Shown here in pieces: positions 26,787-35,412 of a stretch of 58,069 bases of DNA. The first letter of the stretch is position 1; each line of letters starts with the position of its first letter. The stretch is taken from positions 1-58,069 of the forward strand of contig CASFJS010000006.1 of assembly GCA_949295085.1 (NCBI GenBank), in the 5' to 3' direction. The notes beneath the pieces are model-generated. The model was not told where the DNA came from. It worked only from the letters and a program-made list of their open reading frames with translations, and searched no databases. A program made the position numbers and the translations under genes. Source of the stretch: an uncultured Pseudomonadota bacterium. GTDB taxonomy: Bacteria > Pseudomonadota > Alphaproteobacteria > RF32 > CAG-239.

Positions 26787-26787
26787 T

Positions 26788-27369
26788 CTACAAAACTCCG
26801 GCACCGTTAAGCAAACATCTGGCCTCATACAAAGGCAAACCGACAACCCCGCTGTAAGATCCTGTTATCTGAACCACAAAACTGCCCAAGACACCCTCTA
26901 TCTTATAACCGGCACAACCGACCCATTCTTTTGTTGCCACATAGTTTATTATCTCATCTTCGGTTAACCTTTTCATTTTTATACGAGTAACATTGAGCCT
27001 TAAAGATATTTTTCCTTCTCTGTTAACGACACAAACCGCCGTTAAAACTTTATGTGCCCGCCCCGACAATTTTTTCATAATTTTTATTTGTTCCGCATCC
27101 GATTTGGCTTTTTGGATAATATTCGTTCCGCAAACAATAACCGTGTCCGAAGCCAACACAACCTTTCCTTTATGCTTACCGGCAACATGCAACGCTTTTT
27201 CTCGCGCCATTCTTTTAACATACTGGCTTGGTTTTTCGTTCTTTTTAGGTGTTTCATCAATATCGGCCGGCTCAACAAACTGCGGATTATATCCTATTTG
27301 TTGCAACAACATCCGCCGCTGCGGCGATTGCGAGGCCAGAATAAAATCTTTATCCATCCTTTTTTCCAT
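26788..27369 (-). CDS. maf: Maf-family nucleotide pyrophosphatase
   Basis: Maf proteins hydrolyse non-canonical or pyrimidine nucleoside triphosphates to monophosphates. The protein shows FILASQSPQRR near its N-terminus, the ASDTVIVC segment with the catalytic aspartate, SGRAHKVLTAV, and a C-terminal VGLPLYE. The start is uncertain: ATG 27369 and ATG 27357 are both possible and neither has an ideal ribosome site; longer forms read into an upstream hairpin. It is followed by RNase E/G after 1 bp. Confidence 0.88.
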   Translation of the reverse strand: MEKRMDKDFILASQSPQRRMLLQQIGYNPQFVEPADIDETPKKNEKPSQYVKRMAREKALHVAGKHKGKVVLASDTVIVCGTNIIQKAKSDAEQIKIMKKLSGRAHKVLTAVCVVNREGKISLRLNVTRIKMKRLTEDEIINYVATKEWVGCAGYKIEGVLGSFVVQITGSYSGVVGLPLYEARCLLNGAGVL

Positions 27370-27373
27370 ATTT

Positions 27374-27415
27374 AAAAACAAAAAGGGTTTTCTGTCCCTC
27401 TGTGACCGAAAACCC
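27374..27415 (-). terminator. Hairpin with T-run between dksA and maf
   Basis: On the minus strand GGGTTTTC (27415-27408) pairs with GAAAACCC (27392-27385) and is followed by TTTTTGTTTTT. It ends dksA transcription or attenuates maf, whose start lies only a few bases beyond. Confidence 0.65.
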
Positions 27416-27432
27416 CTCACAAGGCTTAAAAG

Positions 27433-27858
27433 CTAAACTTCGTCATCATAGGTTTTTTCCATTCTTTCATGACGCTCCTGCGCTTCAATCGAAAGAGTGG
27501 CAACCGGACGAACCTCAAGCCTTTCCAGTCCTATCGGGTCGCCGGTTTCTTCGCAATATCCATAAGTTCCGTCTTCAATTCTTTTTAAGGCTTCATCTAT
27601 TTTTGAAATAAGTTTCCTAGCTCTGTCGCGCGTTCTTAATTCCAAAGCCTTATCAGACTCCAAAGAGGCTCTGTCTATTTGATCCGGCTGATTTAAACCG
27701 CCTTGTTTCAAATCATCAAGTGTATCCATTGACTGGCCGATAAGAGATTTTTTCCAGCTTAACAATTTTTGCCGGAAATACTCTAACTGCATATCGTTCA
27801 TATATTCTTCTTTTTCCGATGGTCTGTAGTCCGGCGGAAGCATAACGGCACTGTCCAT
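27433..27858 (-). CDS. dksA: RNA polymerase-binding transcription factor DksA
   Basis: This 141-residue DksA/TraR protein binds the RNA polymerase secondary channel and works with ppGpp. The coiled-coil region (about 20-100) carries the tip and DRAS-type motif QIDRASLESDKALELRTRDR. The zinc-finger region reads GYCEETGDPIGLERLEVRP followed by ATLSIEAQE, so only one of the four cysteines is kept; this low-cysteine form is usual in alphaproteobacteria. It lies upstream of maf in the same direction and downstream of fliX, a known neighbour in related genomes. Confidence 0.93.
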   Translation of the reverse strand: MDSAVMLPPDYRPSEKEEYMNDMQLEYFRQKLLSWKKSLIGQSMDTLDDLKQGGLNQPDQIDRASLESDKALELRTRDRARKLISKIDEALKRIEDGTYGYCEETGDPIGLERLEVRPVATLSIEAQERHERMEKTYDDEV

Positions 27859-27954
27859 TTTTCCAACTCCTTAAACAGCTTATTCAAAATTTACCTAAAG
27901 ATATAATAAACAAATAAAATTTCAAGTAAAATTATGTTTTTTTCCTTTGCTAAT

Positions 27955-28374
27955 TTAGCGCATAAGCTTAGCCAGCTCAACCTCGACTCTCAATTCGATT
28001 TCTTGCATAATTTCTTCCAGTTTCGGATCATGACAGGACCTGTTTTTTTCTTTAACAAAGCGTGAAATCTCTATCAATCTGTCCTTGGAAATATGACCCG
28101 CCAGTAACCCGTTCCTGATTTCTTCAAGATTTTCCAATAAAGTCAGTCCTTTTTTAACCAACTTACGTCTTACCTGACGTTCCTCTTCTTCATCAACGGC
28201 CTGAGCCGCAAAAATAGCCTCTGCCGAAGTCATGGCTGCCGTTGCCTGAACCTGATTGTTTTTGGATACATTGGCCGTATTAAGATAATCGGCAAAGTTT
28301 TCCCCGTCGATTTTTTTAACGTTTTTTCCCTGCACCAATTCGTTGGTTTTTCTTATGTCTTCAACTTTAAACAA
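27955..28374 (-). CDS. fliX: FliX-like flagellar assembly regulator
   Basis: This 139-residue protein has an unstructured N-terminus and a helical C-terminal half. The pattern RRKLVKKGLTLLENLEEIRNGLL followed by EIELRVEVELAKL at the end is the FliX signature. In Caulobacter FliX links flagellar basal-body assembly to FlbD-dependent transcription. No other flagellar gene is in the window. dksA, often found beside flagellar genes in this class, follows in the same direction. Whether the organism is flagellate cannot be told from here. Confidence 0.75.
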   Translation of the reverse strand: MFKVEDIRKTNELVQGKNVKKIDGENFADYLNTANVSKNNQVQATAAMTSAEAIFAAQAVDEEEERQVRRKLVKKGLTLLENLEEIRNGLLAGHISKDRLIEISRFVKEKNRSCHDPKLEEIMQEIELRVEVELAKLMR

Positions 28375-28393
28375 TTTTACCGGACCTCATACT

Positions 28394-29044
28394 TTAATAA
28401 AAAATCCACTCTATTTGATTATCATCCCCATTTGAACAGGCATTATAAACTTTCGCCACCGGAACCGGAAAAGTCGCAACATTTTCACCTTCTTCTTCAC
28501 TGACTGCTCCGTCTGTCAACGGTGCATTAACAATCAGCTGTTTCTCCGTATCCGGATTGATTCGCATTCTGTAAATATCTGATTTTTTTTGCGAATACCA
28601 GTTTATTTGAGCGGCGTCGGTACAAACCTTGTTAGATAAACCCCAAAACATAAGCACGTATTTATTATAATCATTAAAACTGTTGCCCTCATCATCATAA
28701 TTTTCAACAGGCATAACCCACACGGCTCCACCGCCTTTATGCCTTAACAATCCGTCACCCGCACACATCTGAAACGGCGCCATCTTTTCCTTACATAAAA
28801 AGGCGGCAATTTCCTCAGATGTCCTCCCCTCCAACAATCTCGAATAATTTCCGTCAAACCGGTATCTTTCGGTTATGACTTTTTGCAAATCTTTAACCTG
28901 ATTAACAATAATTGCCTGATTAAACATCGCAAATATATTGCCTATAAGGCTAATGACGGAAACCGTCAACATACTGATAATTCCCAAAACACCTATGGCT
29001 TCAATCATGGTTGCGCCAAATTGATTGTTTTTTTGCAAAAGCAT
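28394..29044 (-). CDS. Type IV prepilin-like protein
   Basis: This protein of about 216 residues has a short basic leader, QFGATMIEAIGVLGI with a glycine-Ala-Thr-Met-Ile-Glu prepilin-peptidase-type site, and one hydrophobic helix of about 25 residues. A cysteine-containing globular part with four cysteines follows. The leader and the glutamate at position 5 after the glycine are the class III signal features of type IV pilins and pseudopilins. I prefer ATG 29044, which has AGAGGAG six bases upstream, over 29050. No pilus assembly gene lies beside it. Confidence 0.7.
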   Translation of the reverse strand: MLLQKNNQFGATMIEAIGVLGIISMLTVSVISLIGNIFAMFNQAIIVNQVKDLQKVITERYRFDGNYSRLLEGRTSEEIAAFLCKEKMAPFQMCAGDGLLRHKGGGAVWVMPVENYDDEGNSFNDYNKYVLMFWGLSNKVCTDAAQINWYSQKKSDIYRMRINPDTEKQLIVNAPLTDGAVSEEEGENVATFPVPVAKVYNACSNGDDNQIEWIFY

Positions 29045-29182
29045 CCTCATCTCCTCTGTTTTTTTATACCATCAAAATAAAACGGAAACAACATTTTATA
29101 TTATTTTTTTCTTTTCTTTTTTGATATATGGTTTATAGTAAACCTGTTATTAAATTTTGGATAAAGTTTCAAGGAGCTTATA

Positions 29183-29713
29183 ATGAACAAAAAACTTGCT
29201 TTGTTGGCGGCCGTATCGGTTTTTGCTTTGACAAACAACGCCAATGCTTTGGAATTTAGGCCTTATGTTGGCGCCCAATACAACTTAACTCATGTTAACT
29301 ACAGAAGTGCTCCGGATGTTGATATGCACTCCGGCTCTGTTTTTGTCGGAACGGAGTATAACAAATATTTTGGCACGGAAGTATTTTATCAAATGAGCAG
29401 TGATTGGGATAAAAAAATCAACGGAACCAAATTTTCTGCCGATTTTGATGCCTATGGTCTTGATGCCTATGGTTATCTGCCTTTAGGTTGCGATCAGGTT
29501 TTTGCGCCGTTCATCACGGCAGGTATTGCCTCTTATGATTTCGGCAAAGACGTCGATGACAGAGGTTTGGGTTATCGCTTAGGTGGCGGTATCCAATATC
29601 ATATTACCAACAATTGGGCCATAAGAATTTTGGGTCGCTACATCTGGACTGACAAACTTGATCAGATGGATCATTTATCCGAATTTTCGGCCGGTATAAA
29701 ATATGTTTTCTAA
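29183..29713 (+). CDS. Outer-membrane beta-barrel protein
   Basis: This 176-residue exported protein has a signal peptide (cleavage after NNANA, residue 22). Alternating strands of an eight-stranded OmpA/opacity-type barrel follow (FRPYVGAQYNLTHVNY at the start), ending in a C-terminal phenylalanine (FSAGIKYVF), as needed for BAM-mediated assembly. AAGGAG lies upstream of the start. It is monocistronic with a strong terminator. Specific function unknown. Confidence 0.85.
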   Translation: MNKKLALLAAVSVFALTNNANALEFRPYVGAQYNLTHVNYRSAPDVDMHSGSVFVGTEYNKYFGTEVFYQMSSDWDKKINGTKFSADFDAYGLDAYGYLPLGCDQVFAPFITAGIASYDFGKDVDDRGLGYRLGGGIQYHITNNWAIRILGRYIWTDKLDQMDHLSEFSAGIKYVF

Positions 29714-29723
29714 CCTTTCTAAA

Positions 29724-29760
29724 AAATAAAAAGGAAGTTTTTCTTCCTTTTTATTTTTTT
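29724..29760 (+). terminator. Intrinsic terminator of the outer-membrane protein gene
   Basis: A perfect 14-bp stem, AAATAAAAAGGAAG at 29724-29737 and CTTCCTTTTTATTT at 29743-29756, has a T5 loop and a downstream T run. Confidence 0.85.
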
Positions 29761-29800
29761 TAACAACCTTATAAAAATAGCTTTATCGGGATTTTTGCGT

Positions 29801-30268
29801 ATGAGAAAACTGTCTGTTGTTTTTTTGTTGTTTTTTATTATTTCTTGCGGTGATAAAGACACCACCGCCGAACAAACATCCGCAGCCGCTCAAACTCTTG
29901 ATAAAGAAACAGTTTTTACACTCGAAGCCGATAGTCTCAAGCCCGGATGTGACAGTTCATCGGAAATTGTATGTACGATTAATATTGCAATCAAATGCTC
30001 CATCAATCCCTTGTTTTCCGAATGCGCCGACAACAAACAAAATATGCCCTCTTTTATCTTTATGCAGGACAAAACTCTGCAGCGCCCCTCTTTTATTACC
30101 TATAAAATAACAAAGCTTAAACCTCGCTCCGACGGAGCTGTTGAAGTGTTTACCGAAAGTTCCTGTAACGGCAACTGGTTCGGCCTCTGCAACGGCAATA
30201 TCATTTATGTCATGAAAAATATTAATAACCAATGGCAAATTATCGACATCTATGCTCTTGAATTTTAA
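29801..30268 (+). CDS. Small lipoprotein of unknown function
   Basis: This protein of about 155 residues has a lipoprotein signal peptide: a hydrophobic stretch ending in the lipobox IISC, with the modified cysteine near residue 17. A threonine/alanine-rich tether follows. The mature part has five more cysteines (two near 50-60, one near 75, SSCNG and GLCNG near 130), suggesting disulphides in the periplasm. I start at ATG 29801 rather than the TTG two codons earlier. No family recognised. The last four bases overlap the convergent gene. Confidence 0.7.
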   Translation: MRKLSVVFLLFFIISCGDKDTTAEQTSAAAQTLDKETVFTLEADSLKPGCDSSSEIVCTINIAIKCSINPLFSECADNKQNMPSFIFMQDKTLQRPSFITYKITKLKPRSDGAVEVFTESSCNGNWFGLCNGNIIYVMKNINNQWQIIDIYALEF

Positions 30269-30666
30269 TTTTTAATCAGGCCATCAATCAACACATAAAA
30301 ATTTTCACCCTCTTGTGAAGATATTTTTGTTTCTGCACCGTCAACAACTTCAAATATTTTTCCATCCTGAAAAACAACCATATCTTTATCAAACATTTCG
30401 TTTTCGGGAAATGTTTTTGTATTTTTAAACACCGCCATATCGGCCAAATAGTTGTCATATATTTGTTTATAAGGCGGAACCGTTTTTGATTTTTGCACGA
30501 CGTTTTTCTTCGTTTTTTTAACTATTTTAGGCAATTTCTCAGACTGATGCATTTTATATTCCGCCGGAATAAAAAAATCGGGTTCTTTTACTTTACGGAC
30601 ATATCTTGCCTCGGCAACCGTACTTGCCATTGCCAAACCGAATATAATCAAAACCGTCTTTTTCAT
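30265..30666 (-). CDS. Small exported protein of unknown function
   Basis: This 133-residue protein begins with a clear signal peptide (MKKTVLIIFGLAMASTVAEA, cleavage after residue 20). A basic, lysine-rich segment (about 45-65) follows, then a short acidic C-terminal domain (MVVFQDGKIFEVVDG). It has no cysteines in the mature part. Family not recognised. It is divergent from the HEQTH protein gene and convergent with the lipoprotein gene. Confidence 0.65.
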   Translation of the reverse strand: MKKTVLIIFGLAMASTVAEARYVRKVKEPDFFIPAEYKMHQSEKLPKIVKKTKKNVVQKSKTVPPYKQIYDNYLADMAVFKNTKTFPENEMFDKDMVVFQDGKIFEVVDGAETKISSQEGENFYVLIDGLIKN

Positions 30667-30707
30667 TTATCAACCATAATTTAACCAATTAAATCTAATA
30701 TTATTAT

Positions 30708-31370
30708 ATGATAAAAAAAGTTTTTTTTATGTTAATATTGATGGCTTTGGCTTCCAAAATAACTTTGGCGGCAGATTGTTCGACAATCAATTTTAATCCG
30801 CAAATAACCCTGACATCTTCCTATGGCAAACTTTCTTTGGATAATACCAAAACAAAAGCCGACATAACCGATCTCGCCAAATCCTTAAATTTGGTTGAAC
30901 ACGGACTGTTTGCCTCAGGTTTATCAACGGTTAACATAAATTTTGATCTGGCTTTCAATGCTTCCGGTCTTCCTGTGGAAGAAGGTCTTTTTTGTGTTGT
31001 TCCGACTCAGATATCCATTTTTTTCGGACTGGACAATCCCGTAATCTATTTAGCCAAAGAATTATCTCCCGAAAGTTGCGAATATAATATGGTTTTGCGT
31101 CATGAACAAACCCATCAACAAATAAACAAATCAACTCTTGAATACTATCTTCCCTTATTTAAAAACGCGGCAAAAAAAATAGCCGATAACATGGAACCCG
31201 TTGCCGTCAAAGATATAAAAGACATAAAAGGAGCCATACAAAAACAAACGCTGATCTATAATCAAAAAATAAATAAGGCTATTGATTTTATAAAAAAAGA
31301 AATGCTGACCGAACAAGCTAAACTTGACAATCCCCGAAACTACCTGCTTGAAAGTAATCTCTGCCCTTAA
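30708..31370 (+). CDS. Exported HExxH protein, putative zinc peptidase
   Basis: This 220-residue protein has a signal peptide (about residues 1-21, ending LAA). The RHEQTHQQIN segment near residue 141 is a zincin-type HExxH. The region before it contains strands (CVVPTQISIFFGL, PVIYLAKEL), and the end is a long charged helix region. DUF922-type secreted proteins have a comparable HExxH, but I cannot place this one firmly. A third zinc ligand is not obvious. It is divergent from the 30265-30666 gene with a 41-bp spacer. Confidence 0.62.
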   Translation: MIKKVFFMLILMALASKITLAADCSTINFNPQITLTSSYGKLSLDNTKTKADITDLAKSLNLVEHGLFASGLSTVNINFDLAFNASGLPVEEGLFCVVPTQISIFFGLDNPVIYLAKELSPESCEYNMVLRHEQTHQQINKSTLEYYLPLFKNAAKKIADNMEPVAVKDIKDIKGAIQKQTLIYNQKINKAIDFIKKEMLTEQAKLDNPRNYLLESNLCP

Positions 31371-32042
31371 TTAAATGGTCCGTTCACCCAAAACAACAGC
31401 CAAAAAATTTTCTATACCTTTATAGGCATAATCAATATACGTCTTATCTTTGGCCGAATTATTATGATAATAAATTCGCACCGTTGTCATACCGGCTTCT
31501 TTGGCAAACTCCAAATTTGAATAACTATCGTCAACAAACACACAATCTTCAGGATTTCTGTTAATTTTACGACAGAATTCTCTATAAACTTTAGCGTCCT
31601 CATTTTTTTTATAGACACCAAAATCCTCAACGGAATAATATTTGTCTTTGAAAAAATCATAAAGCCCTATGTGTTTTAATATTTTTTCCGAAGCATAACG
31701 GTCGCTTGCCGTAAAGACATATTGCTCGGCCGGAACTCTCTTTATTTTGTCAAGCAGATTATCATAAGGAACAATTTTCTCAACGGGCTTCCGGCGATGA
31801 TAAGCAATAAACAAATCCTGCGGATTAATTCCGTGGTTACGATAAAAAATTTCTCCGCCGTCACGATAAACCTTATAGGACTCGGTAACCAGTTCTTTAG
31901 CCTTATCAATATCCATTTTCAATCCAAGGTCATAAACCAAAGCTTCGGCCATAACCTTGTCAAGAATATCACCGAATTCTTCCGTTTTTTTATATAACGT
32001 ATCATCCAAATCGTATATAATAACACTTTTACCAAGAACCAC
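31371..32042 (-). CDS. HAD-superfamily pyrimidine 5'-nucleotidase-like phosphatase
   Basis: This 223-residue protein has motif I YDLDDTLY, motif II FTASDRY, a lysine in motif III and motif IV VFVDDSYSNLEFAKEAG. The DLDDTLY form and length resemble pyrimidine 5'-nucleotidase (SDT1-type) HAD phosphatases. I start at GTG 32042, which has AGGAG eight bases upstream; the longer TTG form would place that ribosome site inside the gene. It follows dnaQ in the same direction after 66 bp. Confidence 0.82.
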   Translation of the reverse strand: MVLGKSVIIYDLDDTLYKKTEEFGDILDKVMAEALVYDLGLKMDIDKAKELVTESYKVYRDGGEIFYRNHGINPQDLFIAYHRRKPVEKIVPYDNLLDKIKRVPAEQYVFTASDRYASEKILKHIGLYDFFKDKYYSVEDFGVYKKNEDAKVYREFCRKINRNPEDCVFVDDSYSNLEFAKEAGMTTVRIYYHNNSAKDKTYIDYAYKGIENFLAVVLGERTI

Positions 32043-32108
32043 GTCTGCTGCTCCTAAAAAAAACAAACGGGCTCATTTTATACAATCATATAAATAAATC
32101 AATCAAAA

Positions 32109-32789
32109 TCAGATACCCCAAAGAGGATTTTTAACATACTTGGCTAAAAATTCCTGATGATTTTTTTCCAAATCATCCTCTGTATCAAAAACTCTCGGTT
32201 CTCTGTATTGGTGGACATTATCCGAAAGTTTCGTCTTATTATCTTTTTTATTAGTGTCCAATAACAGAGTCGGCTCTTTACCGCCAAGCAACTCTAGATA
32301 AACTTCCGACAGCAATTGAGCATCAAGCAAGGCTCCGTGAAACGTACGTGCACTGTTATCAATCTCAAACCTTTTACAAAGAGCATCCAAACTGCAACGG
32401 GCACCGGGAAACATTTCTCGTGCCATTTCAAGCGTATCGACACATCTGTCCCAGCTTATTTCCGGCCGGCCTGCTTGTTTAAGCTCGTAATTAACAAAAT
32501 TCATATCAAATGTTGCATTATGAGCCACCAAAACACCGTCACCGACAAAATCCAACCACTCATCGGCTATTTTTTCAAAAGTAGGATAGTCTTTCAAAAA
32601 ATCATAAGTCAAACCGTGAATTTTAACCACGTCTTCGGGAACATCTCTTTCCGGATTAATATACTGGTGATAAACTTTTCCCGTCGGCACATGATTAACC
32701 AATTCAACAGCGCCTATTTCAACCAATCTGTCATCTTTGGCATAGTCAAAACCTGTTGTTTCCGTATCAAAAACGATTTCTCTGGACAT
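32109..32789 (-). CDS. dnaQ: DNA polymerase III epsilon subunit (3'-5' exonuclease)
   Basis: This 226-residue DEDDh exonuclease is the proofreading subunit of the replicase. ExoI is FDTETTGFD at residue 6, ExoII is AHNATFDMNFVNYEL, and ExoIII is HGALLDAQLLSEVYLELLGG with the catalytic histidine. The C-terminal tail should bind the polymerase alpha subunit. It begins 2 bp after the coaE stop. The coaE-dnaQ pair beside the replication origin is common in alphaproteobacteria. Confidence 0.93.
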   Translation of the reverse strand: MSREIVFDTETTGFDYAKDDRLVEIGAVELVNHVPTGKVYHQYINPERDVPEDVVKIHGLTYDFLKDYPTFEKIADEWLDFVGDGVLVAHNATFDMNFVNYELKQAGRPEISWDRCVDTLEMAREMFPGARCSLDALCKRFEIDNSARTFHGALLDAQLLSEVYLELLGGKEPTLLLDTNKKDNKTKLSDNVHQYREPRVFDTEDDLEKNHQEFLAKYVKNPLWGI

Positions 32790-32791
32790 TT

Positions 32792-33370
32792 TTACATCAA
32801 CCTTTCTATGATTTTTATCATTTCAACCTTAAGCCGGTTAAGCGGTTTATCCGTATTTACGACAATATCCGACAACATTTTCTTATATTCGTTTTTCAAC
32901 TGAATATTATTAATTTTTTCAAAATCTTCAACCGAAATATGATCACGTTTCATAACGCGTTTCTTTTGAATTTCATAGTCAACATCGGCCAATATAACCA
33001 CATCACAATACTTATTCCAACCTTTTTCAAACAACAACGCGGCATCAACAAAAACAATATACGGACGGCGGGCATTTTTGATAATTAACTGTCTCATGGA
33101 TTTATTCAAAAAAGGATAAATAAGTTTCTCCAACATTTGCAATTTATGTTTATCGGTAAAGACCTGATTTCTTAAAATTTTTTTATTAACCGAACCATTT
33201 ACGACACTTTCCGGAAAAAAGCTGCTTAACTTATCCAAAAAACTCTTCTTATAATAAATTTTTCTGACCCAGGCATCTATATCATAAACGGCAAAACCCA
33301 ACTTTCTGACAATATTTGCCAGAGTTGTCTTGCCGCAGCCTATAGATCCGGTTATAGCAACAATTTTCAT
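32792..33370 (-). CDS. coaE: Dephospho-CoA kinase
   Basis: CoaE phosphorylates dephospho-CoA, the last step of coenzyme A synthesis. The 192-residue protein has the P-loop GSIGCGKTTLA near residue 7, the DIDAWVRKIYY segment, a DAALLFEKGW region and VKRVMKRD-like KKRVMKRDHIS. I start at ATG 33370 because the family begins directly before IVAITGSIG; the longer frame has six extra residues. It is transcribed away from the candidate origin. Confidence 0.93.
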   Translation of the reverse strand: MKIVAITGSIGCGKTTLANIVRKLGFAVYDIDAWVRKIYYKKSFLDKLSSFFPESVVNGSVNKKILRNQVFTDKHKLQMLEKLIYPFLNKSMRQLIIKNARRPYIVFVDAALLFEKGWNKYCDVVILADVDYEIQKKRVMKRDHISVEDFEKINNIQLKNEYKKMLSDIVVNTDKPLNRLKVEMIKIIERLM

Positions 33371-33390
33371 AATAAAGCCCAAAATCAATC

Positions 33391-33790
33391 AATTAGCACA
33401 TTTATCCCCAAAAAAGCTTTATTCTGTGTACAAACGGCTTCTTTAGTAAACATCAGTTTAACTTATTCCCGATATATAAAATTTAAATTTCTGACTTATA
33501 AACAGAAGATTTTTTATCCTCACCCTGTTAACGGATTAAGTTATTAACAAATTATTAAAAAAAGACTTGTTTCGAATAAAAATATGAAAAACAATTTATT
33601 AATAAAAAGTTAAAAATTCGAATCTGTAAACTTATGAACAAAGATACTAAATGTGTATAACCCGACGTACAAAAACTTATCCCCATACATCACGGCAATA
33701 TACAAATAACTACTATAATTTTAAAAATTATATAGTAGGCCCTGCGGGCTGTTTATAAATAAAACATTGACACAAACGCAAAAAAAATTT
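33391..33790. other. oriC: Candidate chromosomal replication origin (oriC)
   Basis: The 484-bp gap between divergent coaE and rho has no open reading frame and is very AT-rich. It contains several 9-mers close to the DnaA box TTATNCACA. A perfect match, TTATACACA, lies on the minus strand at 33652-33660. Others are TTATCCCCA at 33402 and 33677, TTATAAACA at 33496 and (minus) 33750, TTATTAACA at 33541, TTATGAACA at 33632 and TTGTACACA (minus) at 33425. The A/T-only stretch near 33545-33620 could be the unwinding element. Plus-strand genes change from C-rich on the left to G-rich on the right, and parA/parB with parS-like sites lie 6-9 kb away. Confidence 0.72.
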
Positions 33791-33854
33791 ATAAAACCTC
33801 CATAAAGAATGTTCTGTTCTTTGTTTTTTCCCTCACTATAAACAAAAGGTCACT

Positions 33855-35108
33855 ATGAATTTACAAGATTTAAAACAAAAATCTCCGGCGGAGCTGTTGG
33901 CTCAAGCCGAGGAATTAGGTATTGATGATGCCTCATCCATGCGCAAACAAGATTTAATGTTTGGTATTTTAAAAAAAATAGTCGGTGAAGACGAAGCCAT
34001 CACCGGTGAAGGCACGATTGAAGTCATGCCGGACGGTTTCGGTTTTTTACGTTCATCAGAATCAAACTATCTGGCAGGTCCCGATGATATTTATGTTTCG
34101 CCGGCCCAGGTTAAACGATTTGGTTTGCGCACCGGTGATACGGTTGAGGGCGAAATCCGTGCGCCGAAAGAGAATGAAAAATATTTTGCTTTGGTTAAAG
34201 TCAACAAAATCAATTTTGACGATCCGGAAAAATCTAAACTGCGCGTTAATTTTGATAATTTGACGCCGCTTTATCCGACCGAAAAACTCAATTTTGATAT
34301 TATCTGCGGCGAAAAAGATTATACCACTCGTGTGATTGATCTGATATCTCCGCAAGGTAAAGGCCAGCGCGGCCTGATTGTGGCGCCGCCGCGTACCGGT
34401 AAAACGGTCATGTTGCAAAATATTGCCCACGCCATTGCCACCAATCATCCCGAATGCTATCTGATGGTGCTGCTGATTGATGAACGTCCTGAGGAAGTAA
34501 CCGATATGACCCGTTCGGTCAAAGGCGAAGTGATATCCTCCACTTTTGATGAACCGGCCTCACGCCATGTTCAGGTTGCCGAAATGGTTATAGAAAAAGC
34601 CAAGAGATTGGTTGAAAATAAAAAAGATGTTGTCATCCTCCTGGATTCCATTACGCGTCTTGGTCGTGCTTATAATACGGTTATACCATCTTCCGGCAAA
34701 GTTTTAACCGGTGGTGTTGATGCCAATGCCCTGCAAAGGCCGAAACGTCTGCTCGGTGCGGCACGCAATGTTGAAGAGGGCGGTTCTTTAACCATTATTG
34801 CCACGGCGTTGATTGATACCGGTTCGCGCATGGACGAAGTTATTTTTGAAGAATTCAAAGGAACCGGTAATTCCGAAATTATTTTAGATCGTAAGCTGAC
34901 GGATAAACGTCTGTTTCCGACCATTGATATTACCCGTTCCGGAACCCGTAAGGAAGAATTGCTGGTTGACCGCGAAACATTGACCAAAATGTGGGTTTTA
35001 CGTCGCGTGTTGATGCAGATGGGGCTGACCGACGGTATGGAGTTTTTATTGGACAAGTTGCGTGTAAGCAAAGACAATAAAGACTTTTTTGCCAATATGA
35101 ATTCTTAA
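33855..35108 (+). CDS. rho: Transcription termination factor Rho
   Basis: This 417-residue hexameric RNA helicase ends transcription at Rho-dependent sites. It has the N-terminal Rho_N helices ([18 protein letters not shown]) and a cold-shock-like RNA-binding domain ([12 protein letters not shown] near 55). The ATPase core has Walker A APPRTGKT near residue 177, Walker [12 protein letters not shown] and the Q-loop region near TGGVDANAL. Length and motifs are normal. It reads away from the candidate origin and ends in a strong terminator. In many alphaproteobacteria rho lies between the origin and mnmE. Confidence 0.96.
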   Translation: MNLQDLKQKSPAELLAQAEELGIDDASSMRKQDLMFGILKKIVGEDEAITGEGTIEVMPDGFGFLRSSESNYLAGPDDIYVSPAQVKRFGLRTGDTVEGEIRAPKENEKYFALVKVNKINFDDPEKSKLRVNFDNLTPLYPTEKLNFDIICGEKDYTTRVIDLISPQGKGQRGLIVAPPRTGKTVMLQNIAHAIATNHPECYLMVLLIDERPEEVTDMTRSVKGEVISSTFDEPASRHVQVAEMVIEKAKRLVENKKDVVILLDSITRLGRAYNTVIPSSGKVLTGGVDANALQRPKRLLGAARNVEEGGSLTIIATALIDTGSRMDEVIFEEFKGTGNSEIILDRKLTDKRLFPTIDITRSGTRKEELLVDRETLTKMWVLRRVLMQMGLTDGMEFLLDKLRVSKDNKDFFANMNS

Positions 35109-35116
35109 AAATCTTT

Positions 35117-35143
35117 AAGCCCCGCAATTTGCGGGGCTTTTCA
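35117..35143 (+). terminator. Intrinsic terminator of rho
   Basis: AAGCCCCGC at 35117-35125 pairs with GCGGGGCTT at 35131-35139 around an AATTT loop, followed by a short T run. Confidence 0.85.
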
Positions 35144-35412
35144 TTGTAACCAAGAAAAGACCGGAGTTAAAGTTTAAAATAAGACACAAGATCTTAAAAC
35201 AAACAATAGTAAAAAAGATTGTCTCCCATATCGGGAAGTAACAAAATCTGTCATACAGCCTTTGGTTGATCATTCCTGCCACCCAAACCGTCACCCCGCC
35301 TCGGGAAGAATGCTTCCCGAGGCTAAGGGGGGGAGTTCAACTGTTTTTAAAAAGTGGAAGATGTCTCGTCCTCGGTGACTATAAAATGCTCGGAAAAAAT
35401 AACAAACAAGAC
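35144..35412. repeat. Non-coding spacer with dispersed-repeat sequence and hairpin
   Basis: The gap between convergent rho and the HAD gene has no coding potential. It holds an 11-bp perfect hairpin (GCCTCGGGAAG at 35298-35308 with CTTCCCGAGGC at 35313-35323). The TTCAACTGTTTT...GGAAGAT stretch at 35336-35371 reappears at 57990-58019 with few changes. The hairpin plus the shared stretch point to a dispersed repeat family. Confidence 0.6.
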
